From positions 55,114-61,958 of the forward strand of contig PBKG01000002.1 of the NCBI GenBank assembly GCA_002722095.1: a DNA stretch of 6,845 bases, written 5' to 3'. Origin of the DNA: Rhodospirillaceae bacterium. GTDB taxonomy: Bacteria > Pseudomonadota > Alphaproteobacteria > UBA8366. The notes under the pieces were generated by a model. It was not told the DNA's origin and ran no database searches. It saw only the letters and a list, made by a program, of their open reading frames with translations. The translations under genes were made by a program, and so were the position numbers. This document shows positions 1 to 6,045 of this stretch, in pieces. How positions within the stretch are numbered: the first letter of the stretch is position 1; each line of letters begins with the position of its first letter.

Positions 1-1361
1 CACATGCGTATGTCACGTACGGTCGCAAGTCCGCCGCGATGACGGCCGGGGCCACCGGAGTCTGCGACCAGTTCGTATCGTTCGACGGTCAGCGGATACT
101 CCTGCTCCACCGATTCCACCGGCAGATTGGAGGCGCCGGACGTGTGCACGCGAACCGCATCCTTGCCATCCATATGCATGAACCCACCCGAAGCGCCGGC
201 ATAGGTTTCGTAGTCGACGTAGTAGAGGCCGTTGAGGGGATCGAGCCCGGAAAAGATATAGCCTGCAAGGGGACCGCAGCCGGCCATCGCGCGTTCGGGA
301 AGTACTTTTGCCCAGGCTCCCATCAACACGTCGCCCATTATGTTGGACGACGCTGCGCGGTCCGACGTTGCCGCAGGCGCATCGCAATTGACCACCGTTC
401 CCTTAGGCGCAACCACGTCGATGGCGCGAAAATAGCCTGCATTCGGCGGTAAATAGGGATCGGTCATCGCCTTCACCGAATAGTAGACGCAGGCGAGCGT
501 CGTCACGTACGGCATATTGCGCCCGCCGCTGATTTGCGGATCGCAGCCGGTGAAATCAAAGCTTATGCGGTCGCCCTTGATCGTAATCGCGACCTTGAGT
601 TTGACCTCAATGTCTTTGACGCCGTCATTGTCCAGATAATCGGTGTTTTCGTAGGTACCGTCGGGAATCTTGGCGATTTCCTGACGGGTACGCCGTTCCG
701 CATAGTCGAGCATGCCCTCGATGGCTTCGAACATGGTCTCGGTGCCAAAGGCGGCGAAGGTGTCCTGAATGCGGCGAATACCGGTATTGTTGGTGGCAAT
801 TTGGGCTTTGAGATCGCCTTCCCGCTCCAGGGGAGTGCGGGTATTCAACATCACCATGTCGAATATATCCTGCTGCAGTACTCCTGCGGCCATCAGTTTT
901 ACCGGCGGGATTCGCAAGCCTTCCTGAAAGATGCTGGTGCAATCCGCGCTTTCGCTCCCCGGCACCTTGCCGCCGATATCGGAGTGATGGCCGAGGCTGA
1001 CCGCGAAAGCGACAACTTCTCCATCAACAAAGATCGGGCTCATGACCGCGAGATCCATCAGGTGAGCGCCGCCGCCGACATAGGGGTCGTTGGTGAGAAA
1101 GGCGTCGCCTTCCTCGAGCGAATCGAGCGCATGACGGCTTAAAATGTTGTCCACCATACCGATTAGGGACGCCAAATGGCCGCCGGTCATGGCGGTGAGG
1201 GCTATGAGGTCACCTTTTCGGTCGAACACGCCGACCGAACAATCGCGTCTCTCCTTGATGTTCGGCGAATAGGCGGTCTTGACCAGGGTCGCCAACATTT
1301 CGTCGGTGGCGGCTTGCAAGCGGTGGATAACCACTTCGATGGTGATCGGGTCTACGGCCAT
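1..1361 (-). CDS. Hydantoinase B/oxoprolinase family protein (HyuB-like), C-terminus cut by window edge
   Basis: The frame reads 453 codons without interruption from the ATG at 1361 to the left edge, so the 3' end is missing. Family members are usually about 520-590 residues, so about 70-140 are absent. The N-terminus MAVDPITIEVVIHRL and the following SPNIKERRD (32-40) are typical of the family. Further family blocks are TNDPYVGGGAHLMD (90-103), GHHSDIGG (124-131), EGLRIPPVKL (147-156) and a C-terminal stretch with SNLPVESVEQEYPL (411-424) and DSGGPGRHRGG (434-444). The His and Asp residues in the first two blocks are probable metal ligands. Known members work with a HyuA-type ATPase subunit in ATP-dependent opening of hydantoin or 5-oxoproline rings, and relatives form carboxylase subunits. 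No HyuA gene is visible: this gene starts next to a divergent gene, so any partner lies downstream beyond the edge or elsewhere. No strong Shine-Dalgarno precedes the start. The start rests on family similarity and the absence of in-frame ATG or GTG codons just upstream. The family call is secure; the substrate is unknown. Confidence 0.95.
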   Translation of the reverse strand, partial: MAVDPITIEVVIHRLQAATDEMLATLVKTAYSPNIKERRDCSVGVFDRKGDLIALTAMTGGHLASLIGMVDNILSRHALDSLEEGDAFLTNDPYVGGGAHLMDLAVMSPIFVDGEVVAFAVSLGHHSDIGGKVPGSESADCTSIFQEGLRIPPVKLMAAGVLQQDIFDMVMLNTRTPLEREGDLKAQIATNNTGIRRIQDTFAAFGTETMFEAIEGMLDYAERRTRQEIAKIPDGTYENTDYLDNDGVKDIEVKLKVAITIKGDRISFDFTGCDPQISGGRNMPYVTTLACVYYSVKAMTDPYLPPNAGYFRAIDVVAPKGTVVNCDAPAATSDRAASSNIMGDVLMGAWAKVLPERAMAGCGPLAGYIFSGLDPLNGLYYVDYETYAGASGGFMHMDGKDAVRVHTSGASNLPVESVEQEYPLTVERYELVADSGGPGRHRGGLATVRDIRM

Positions 1362-1391
1362 TGATCTGCTTGGTTCGCTGAAAGGAGCACC

Positions 1392-1421
1392 ATCATATCG
1401 CAGCGGTCTTGGCTCTGTGAA
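1392..1421 (-). promoter_or_regulatory. Candidate sigma70-type promoter for the hydantoinase B gene
   Basis: On the minus strand, TTCACA (1416-1421) is followed after 18 bases by TATGAT (1392-1397). Each hexamer differs from the sigma70 consensus at one position. A start near 1385 would give a leader of about 24 bases before the ATG at 1361. This is a match by eye only; no transcript evidence is available. Confidence 0.4.
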
Positions 1422-1444
1422 CGGGGTGGCGGTCGCGTGCCGGT

Positions 1445-1473
1445 TTGATCGCCCGGTTTTTGCAGTCTAAACT
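1445..1473 (+). promoter_or_regulatory. Candidate sigma70-type promoter for the TauD-family gene
   Basis: TTGATC (1445-1450) and TAAACT (1468-1473) are separated by 17 bases. Each hexamer matches four of the six consensus positions. Transcription would start near 1480, about 40 bases before the ATG at 1520. It lies back to back with the candidate promoter of the divergent hydantoinase gene, so a regulator binding between about 1420 and 1445 could affect both. Confidence 0.35.
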
Positions 1474-1519
1474 TTAACGCTTACTGCGAAGGGATGGCTG
1501 CAAGGGGAGGCAGTAACCC

Positions 1520-2353
1520 ATGACCATGAAGATTTCACCTTTGTCCGATGCGCTTGGCGCCGAAGTCAACGGGATCGACCTCACCCAACCGGTCGATGAC
1601 GAAACTCGCCAAGAACTCGAGGACGCTTTTATCGAGCACCTGGTTCTTGTGATACGAGATCAGAAGCTGACACCTGGTGAATTCGTTGCTGCGGCACGTC
1701 TTTTCGGCGATCCGATGCACCAGTATTTTTCCGACATGATCATGAAAGAACAACCGGAGATCATCGTCATCGATAGTCGCGATGCTCCGTTATTGCCGAA
1801 TGGGGAGCCAAGACTAGTCGGCTCGGGCGCGTGGCACTCGGATCATACCAATACGCCGCAACCGCCTAAGGCAACCGTTCTGTATGCGGTTGCCTTGCCA
1901 AGTAAGGGGGGGACGACTGGTTTTGCCAATATGCACAAAGCCTATGAAGGATTGGGCGAAGAGGAGCGTGCCAAACTGGATGCGATGAAAACGGTGAACA
2001 CGCTCGGTGAAGCGATAAATCAGGTCAGCGAGGAAGATCTGGAAGAATTCAACAAGCCATGTATTCATCCTTTGGCGCGCACCCATCCGGCTACCGGCAA
2101 AAAGGCGATTTATGTCGGGCCCGTTAAGGTCGAATACATCGAAGGCATGGGGCCTGCGGAAAGCCGTCAATATATCGACGATCTACAGAACCGAACTATC
2201 CAGCCCGAAATCATCTATCGCCATCATTGGCGGCCCGGCGACTTGTTGATGTGGGACAATCGTTCGGTCGCTCATAAGGCGTTTCGCGATTACGATCACA
2301 CCGAAGGGCGAATCATGCATCGCGTCATCTTGGAAGGCGACGTGCCTTTTTAA
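1520..2353 (+). CDS. TauD/TfdA-family Fe(II)/2-oxoglutarate-dependent dioxygenase
   Basis: This is a complete 277-residue protein, the usual length for the family. These cytoplasmic enzymes couple oxidative decarboxylation of 2-oxoglutarate to hydroxylation of a substrate, often releasing sulfite, an amine or an alcohol. The facial triad is visible as H106 and D108 in WHSDHT, with the distal H252 in SVAHKAF. T133 in KGGTTGFA and R264 in GRIMHR match the TauD residues that bind 2-oxoglutarate, and R268 matches a further conserved Arg. The C-terminal block MWDNRSVAHKAF through RIMHRVILEGDVPF is diagnostic. AAGGGGAGG at 1502-1510 sits nine bases before the first ATG and favours it over the in-frame ATG at 1526. 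The gene is divergent from the hydantoinase B gene across 158 bp, suggesting a shared catabolic role. The substrate (taurine, another sulfonate, an aryloxyalkanoate or something else) cannot be assigned from the sequence. Confidence 0.95.
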   Translation: MTMKISPLSDALGAEVNGIDLTQPVDDETRQELEDAFIEHLVLVIRDQKLTPGEFVAAARLFGDPMHQYFSDMIMKEQPEIIVIDSRDAPLLPNGEPRLVGSGAWHSDHTNTPQPPKATVLYAVALPSKGGTTGFANMHKAYEGLGEEERAKLDAMKTVNTLGEAINQVSEEDLEEFNKPCIHPLARTHPATGKKAIYVGPVKVEYIEGMGPAESRQYIDDLQNRTIQPEIIYRHHWRPGDLLMWDNRSVAHKAFRDYDHTEGRIMHRVILEGDVPF

Positions 2354-2492
2354 TTTTCGGCTTAATTTAGGGAGTTTCGCGCGCTTGTTTTCGCTTGAAA
2401 ATCCGACGAGTCGACCTTTCCTAGCTATTTCGGGCGGCAAAAGGGGTTGTGGTTCCGTCTGGCTCAGGTAAAAAAGCCCCAGGGGACTGCAA

Positions 2493-3263
2493 ATGAAGCT
2501 AAAGATTATCGGGGTTTTTGGTCTACTGGGGTGTCTGACGTCCTGTGCGTCGGTTATGGAGGGTACCGATCAAGTGGTCGGTTTCCAAATTTCTCCAAAT
2601 ACCGCTACCTGTGACGTCTCGCAAAAAGGCGAATTACTGGGCACGCTGCAAAACGGTGGTGGCCAGTTGGACGTGCCAAAGAGCTATACGGACTTGACCG
2701 TCGACTGTCGGGCACCGGGACACGAACGTAAAGTAGTCAAACTCGAATCTTGGCCGAGCGGTTGGGGGCTTGCGGGTTGTTTAATCGACCTTTGCATTAC
2801 CGACTATTCCACCGGAGCCTTGAACAAGTATGACGACGACGTTGCCATAACGCTTCAAGCTATGACTGCAGCTGCGCCGTCTACACCTGTTGCCGCCCGA
2901 GCCCCGGTAGCAGGCCGGCCAGTAGCTGCCTATCCGCACGGGCAACAACCGGTGCAACAACAATTTGCGCAACGGCCGCAGCCGGCTTCCCGTATAACCC
3001 CGCCCCCGGCGGTACAAACAGGTCCCGCATTAGCTCCGACCCGCATTTCGGCGGCAGTGCCCCAGGTCTGGCAAACCCTTCATTCACGCATCCGTGCGTA
3101 TTGGGGGCCAAATGCGGCGCGCGACTTCTTCGAGATGCCCGAACATGTGCCGCTGTCGCTGGTGCGCCGTCAGCATCATTGGGGATTGTTCGAATATGTA
3201 GCGAATAACGGCCAGCGCGGTCAGGTTTGGATCGCGTTGCATGAGGCGCGCGCGGCACGCTGA
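2493..3263 (+). CDS. Lipoprotein of unknown function with Pro/Gln-rich linker and C-terminal domain
   Basis: The 256-residue product begins MKLKIIGVFGLLGCLTSC. The lipobox L15-T16-S17-C18 predicts signal peptidase II cleavage before C18 and lipid attachment in the envelope. Serine at +3 with no Asp at +2 does not favour inner-membrane retention. Residues about 19-122 form a compact domain starting SVMEGTDQVV and ending ALNKYDDDVAITL. It resembles small, mostly uncharacterised proteobacterial lipoproteins with a beta-rich PEGA-like character; C40, C72, C96 and C101 could form disulfides. Residues about 124-185 are a Pro/Ala/Gln-rich linker. Residues about 188-256 form a separate Trp- and His-containing domain (WQTLHSRIRAYWG, RRQHHWGLFEY) that I do not recognise. 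AGGGGA at 2481-2486, six bases upstream, supports the start. The gene converges on the ankyrin-repeat gene with 18 bp between the stop codons. The lipoprotein call is firm; the function is unknown. Confidence 0.88.
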   Translation: MKLKIIGVFGLLGCLTSCASVMEGTDQVVGFQISPNTATCDVSQKGELLGTLQNGGGQLDVPKSYTDLTVDCRAPGHERKVVKLESWPSGWGLAGCLIDLCITDYSTGALNKYDDDVAITLQAMTAAAPSTPVAARAPVAGRPVAAYPHGQQPVQQQFAQRPQPASRITPPPAVQTGPALAPTRISAAVPQVWQTLHSRIRAYWGPNAARDFFEMPEHVPLSLVRRQHHWGLFEYVANNGQRGQVWIALHEARAAR

Positions 3264-3276
3264 ACGGGTTGATACG

Positions 3277-3294
3277 CCGTATTATCCGATACGG
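3277..3294. terminator. Small hairpin between convergent genes, weak terminator candidate
   Basis: CCGTAT (3277-3282) and ATACGG (3289-3294) are perfect inverted repeats around a six-base loop, placed where the lipoprotein and ankyrin-repeat genes end facing each other. It overlaps the last four codons and the stop of the ankyrin gene. The stem is short and neither strand has a following T-run, so classic intrinsic termination is doubtful. Confidence 0.2.
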
Positions 3295-5783
3295 AATGGA
3301 TTGCCGATAACAATCTTGTAGCGACCTTCTTTTTTGTCGCTTCCCAGCAATTTCAAATAACCGAAAATTGGGCGACGCTTGTCGTCGTCGGACCAATAGG
3401 CGTGATATTCGCCAGCCTTAACGCTGGGCTTGAGACCTTCCCAGAATGGCACGCCTGCTGGAGCCTGTCGGGTGGCTATGCCGATATGATCTTTCGGCAA
3501 ACGCGATTTTATGGAGCGTAATACCTGTTCGAAACGCCGCCGCGCTTCATCGCCGCCAGAGGTGCGATCAGGAATTGGCTTGCTCTTTATTTCGAGCGCG
3601 ACAAGCCGGTTATTTGCGCGCCGATCGAATTGCGCTTCGACGCTTTCCACGTCTTGTAACCACGCGGTGGTTTTCACCGTGCACACCACATAGCGACTGC
3701 CCATATCGCGGCAATTCTTGGCCTTGCTGCGAACCTTGTCGAAATCGTCAAACCAGGAGAAGCCCAACATGATGTCGGTATATTTTTGAGCTTCGGCGCG
3801 GACCACGAGCAGTTCGTGTAAGCCCTTGTCGCCGCCAATCGCCGCAAATTCAGCCGCCGTTTTACCGCCACGGGCACGGCGGGTCGGATCTGCACCATGG
3901 GACAGCATTTGGCTGACGAGGTCTCTGTCGCCCGCATGAGCTGCACGCATCAGTGCGGTTAGGCCCTGATATCGCGAATTCATATCGACGCCATTCTCAA
4001 TGAGGAAGGAAGCCACTGCTTTCATGCGCTCCTTCTTGCGATTGTCGATGGCGTGGTGAAGTAACCTGACACTCGGAACCATGCCCGCATTCATCAATAC
4101 CGTCGCGATCGGCTTTTTACGTGCGAGCAAAGCGTAATCGACCGCTGAACGGTAACCGGTGGTGAAATCGTCGCTGACAAACTTGGAAATTGCATCCAAC
4201 TGAATGAATTCCGGGCGATTGGCGAGCATATGCCGAATTCGTTCGAGATCCCCCGCATCCATCGCAGCGAACAGGTCTTGTTGGAATGCGTCGGGATCTT
4301 GTGGCACTGGGCGGTGCGGATCCTGCACCTTGGAGGTGTTCGAAAGGCCCAGCTTGCGGCTTCGTTCACCGGCACGTTGGGACTCCGCGAGCCGTCCGCT
4401 AAAGGCGCGCTCAAGCGCAAGACGGATGGCGGGTCGGATATTTTTCTGATCGAGAACGCCGCGCGTGCGACCTGCGGGCGGGTCAAGCGAGGCGTCTCGA
4501 CCGAGTAGCAATTGCACCGTTCGCAAATGCCCATTTGAGGCCGCAAGCTGCAACGGGGTCGAGCATTTGCCTGTACCATCGGCCAGATTGACGCTGGTGC
4601 CGGCGTCGATCATTTGGCGCACCGCCGCGCTTAGACCTTCGGCGGCCGCGTTGTGAAGTACGCTAACCCCACCAGGACCAGAATTGGTCGGCTTGGCTCC
4701 TGCACGAAGTAGCGATTTGACCGCGTCTAGCGCGTGATGACGTGCCGCCAGCAGCAATAGTGGCGTACCGCCATCGTCGCGAGCGTTGGGGTTCGCGCCG
4801 CCTCGCAGCAGGTTGTTGAGTGTCTTGGTATCGTCGGCCTTTACCGCCTCGAAGATCGAGATTTTCGGTGGCGCCTGTTCGACGACAAATGTGCTTTTCA
4901 CGCTGGCGAAAAGTTTTTGGGCAAACTTTGGATCCTGGGTCGAAATAACCACGCCCGCCACAATCGCCGAGGCCAACACCAGGGTTAGCCAAATGCCGCC
5001 GAATTTCCGGCGGGGCGGATTGCGTTCGAACCCGGGCAAATTTGCCTGCCGGTAGCGATCGTGATCGTTGTGGGTTATCCGCAGCGCATCTTCAAAACTG
5101 GTCGCACGGTGAGAATTGCCATTGCCGACAGGCACCTGCTTGTCGCCATACCGCATCGCAGCCAATTGATCGGTTGCCGGTGATGCCGTATGGCCCGATC
5201 TGTGGTCAGGTGGCTGGGCAGGCGTTTCAGTTGCTGCCGGAGCGGGCGTGCGAAGGCTTGGTTCTCGCTGTGCGGCGATGCGCGTGTTAACCGGCGTTGG
5301 TGCGTCAGGGGCACCAAACGGATGGGTCGGTTTCGTTGCTTCGGCTTGCTTCGGTTGTGGTGGTTGGGGCTCTACGCCAGGTGCTGACGTTGGTGCCGAA
5401 TTCGATGGTGTTGGTGGTTCCGGTGCGGATCGTACGGCGGGTACCTGTGCCGAACTCTCGACCTTGAGCGGCGCATTGAGACGCGGTTCCCGACGCGCTT
5501 GGTCGATAACGCTTGTCGCTTGCGCAGGGGCGCTGCCACCTCGCTCATCAGCGCGATCGACCAGTTTGCCGTCCCGCATCAGTGCAATTTCGGTATAAAT
5601 CGGCTCGCCGCCATCTTTCGAGGGAGCCGCTTCGCTCAAACGCAGTTCCTCAAATTTGTCGCGGGCGACAAATTCACCTAGCAGAACGACTGCATCTTCC
5701 TGACTGTCGCAGTGACGCAGGTTTTGCCATTGCCCGTCGCGCAGGCCTTGAATCCAATAAACTCGTTTGGCGGCTGACGCCAT
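3282..5783 (-). CDS. Membrane-anchored ankyrin-repeat protein with unrecognised N- and C-terminal domains
   Basis: The 833-residue product has five parts. Residues about 7-75 form a small folded region (RVYWIQGLRDGQWQNL, EIALMRDGKLV). Residues about 80-245 are Pro/Ala/Thr-rich and probably disordered. GGIWLTLVLASAIVAGVVIS (262-281) is a single transmembrane helix preceded by RNPPRRK, so the N-terminus should be cytoplasmic and the rest periplasmic. Ankyrin repeats follow at about 308-336, 338-369, 373-403 and 408-436, with TPLLLLAA, GHLRTVQLLL and similar signatures. A charged insert of about 60 residues precedes a second block at about 500-660, containing LTALMRAAHAGDRDLV and LSHGADPTRR. Residues about 667-833 form an unrecognised domain with C690 and C701, a possible disulfide pair. 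AGGAGGG at 5789-5795, five bases before the ATG, fixes the start. Ankyrin repeats bind proteins; no catalytic motif is visible, so a scaffold or sensor role in the envelope is inference. The same-strand mlaC-like gene lies 262 bp upstream, which suggests separate transcription. Confidence 0.93.
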   Translation of the reverse strand: MASAAKRVYWIQGLRDGQWQNLRHCDSQEDAVVLLGEFVARDKFEELRLSEAAPSKDGGEPIYTEIALMRDGKLVDRADERGGSAPAQATSVIDQARREPRLNAPLKVESSAQVPAVRSAPEPPTPSNSAPTSAPGVEPQPPQPKQAEATKPTHPFGAPDAPTPVNTRIAAQREPSLRTPAPAATETPAQPPDHRSGHTASPATDQLAAMRYGDKQVPVGNGNSHRATSFEDALRITHNDHDRYRQANLPGFERNPPRRKFGGIWLTLVLASAIVAGVVISTQDPKFAQKLFASVKSTFVVEQAPPKISIFEAVKADDTKTLNNLLRGGANPNARDDGGTPLLLLAARHHALDAVKSLLRAGAKPTNSGPGGVSVLHNAAAEGLSAAVRQMIDAGTSVNLADGTGKCSTPLQLAASNGHLRTVQLLLGRDASLDPPAGRTRGVLDQKNIRPAIRLALERAFSGRLAESQRAGERSRKLGLSNTSKVQDPHRPVPQDPDAFQQDLFAAMDAGDLERIRHMLANRPEFIQLDAISKFVSDDFTTGYRSAVDYALLARKKPIATVLMNAGMVPSVRLLHHAIDNRKKERMKAVASFLIENGVDMNSRYQGLTALMRAAHAGDRDLVSQMLSHGADPTRRARGGKTAAEFAAIGGDKGLHELLVVRAEAQKYTDIMLGFSWFDDFDKVRSKAKNCRDMGSRYVVCTVKTTAWLQDVESVEAQFDRRANNRLVALEIKSKPIPDRTSGGDEARRRFEQVLRSIKSRLPKDHIGIATRQAPAGVPFWEGLKPSVKAGEYHAYWSDDDKRRPIFGYLKLLGSDKKEGRYKIVIGNPFRIG

Positions 5784-5793
5784 CCAAACCCTC

Positions 5794-5826
5794 CTAATCG
5801 CGTGTAACGACGCGCGGCGCCGTCAT
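5794..5826 (-). CDS. Possible 10-residue leader peptide upstream of the ankyrin-repeat gene
   Basis: An ATG at 5824-5826 opens a ten-codon frame (MTAPRVVTRD) whose TAG stop at 5794-5796 overlaps the AGGAGGG ribosome-binding site of the ankyrin-repeat gene. Ribosomes ending here could influence initiation at 5783. GAGGGG lies directly against the ATG with no proper spacing, and a frame this short easily arises by chance, so it is a weak call. Confidence 0.12.
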   Translation of the reverse strand: MTAPRVVTRD

Positions 5827-5898
5827 CCCCTCAACAATTCACGCCGGCAAAACGCTTTTCCCCTCGTTCGCCGCCGAATTTTTAGTCCAATTGCAACG

Positions 5899-5951
5899 CA
5901 ATATATACCAAATACTTGATTGGTGAACACAATATATTGATAAAATACTTG
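5899..5951. repeat. Two copies of a bipartite AT-rich motif upstream of the ankyrin-repeat gene
   Basis: CAATATAT occurs at 5899-5906 and 5930-5937. Each is followed by AATACTTG, at 5911-5918 and 5944-5951, with four and six bases between the halves. The copies are offset by 31-33 bp, about three helical turns, so they would lie on the same DNA face. They sit 116-168 bp upstream of the ankyrin start and overlap the candidate promoter. This layout fits a duplicated regulator-binding site, but AT-rich promoter DNA can also give such matches. The first copy also lies inside CCAA (5908-5911) and TTGG (5920-5923) inverted arms, and CAATATATTG at 5930-5939 is a perfect palindrome. Confidence 0.5.
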
Positions 5952-5958
5952 GAATCAA
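5931..5958 (-). promoter_or_regulatory. Candidate sigma70-type promoter for the ankyrin-repeat gene
   Basis: On the minus strand, TTGATT (5953-5958) and TATATT (5931-5936) are spaced by 16 bases, in the most AT-rich stretch of the window. The -35 hexamer matches four consensus positions and the -10 five. Transcription would start near 5924, leaving a leader of about 140 bases. The second copy of the bipartite repeat covers the -10 and spacer, so a protein bound there could block RNA polymerase. Confidence 0.35.
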
Positions 5959-6045
5959 GCGACTCTCATAAGCGCCCTTAAAGATGCGCTGATCACTCGA
6001 GCCGAGCGGATATAGCGATGTGGGAGTTATAGTTGTCGGAGAAGA

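Noticed and set aside
39..1364. Several plus-strand open frames (39-452, 534-1142, 1176-1364)
   Set aside because: They lie opposite the hydantoinase B frame, which has strong family motifs throughout. Their products show no recognisable domain.
1535..2440. Minus-strand open frames opposite the dioxygenase gene (1535-1753, 1814-2170, 2183-2440)
   Set aside because: They are antisense to a gene with all catalytic residues intact, with no recognisable products or supporting start signals.
2354..2492. Terminator for the dioxygenase gene or a good promoter for the lipoprotein gene
   Set aside because: TTTTC-GCTT-GAAAA is too weak a hairpin. The best promoter match (TTGTGG 2447-2452, TAAAAA 2469-2474) would start transcription at the ribosome-binding site itself.
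2881..3396. Minus-strand 171-codon frame across the lipoprotein 3' end and the ankyrin 3' end
   Set aside because: It overlaps two well-supported genes, and the Arg/Pro-rich product has the look of a shadow frame.
4094..5598. Other long frames within the ankyrin gene on both strands (for example 4094-4579 minus, 5248-5598 plus)
   Set aside because: They are overlaid on a frame with clear ankyrin signatures and a strong ribosome-binding site. They are products of base composition.
5971..5990. Inverted repeat AGCGC/GCGCT downstream of the mlaC-like gene as a terminator
   Set aside because: The stem is only five pairs with a ten-base loop and no T-run on either strand.
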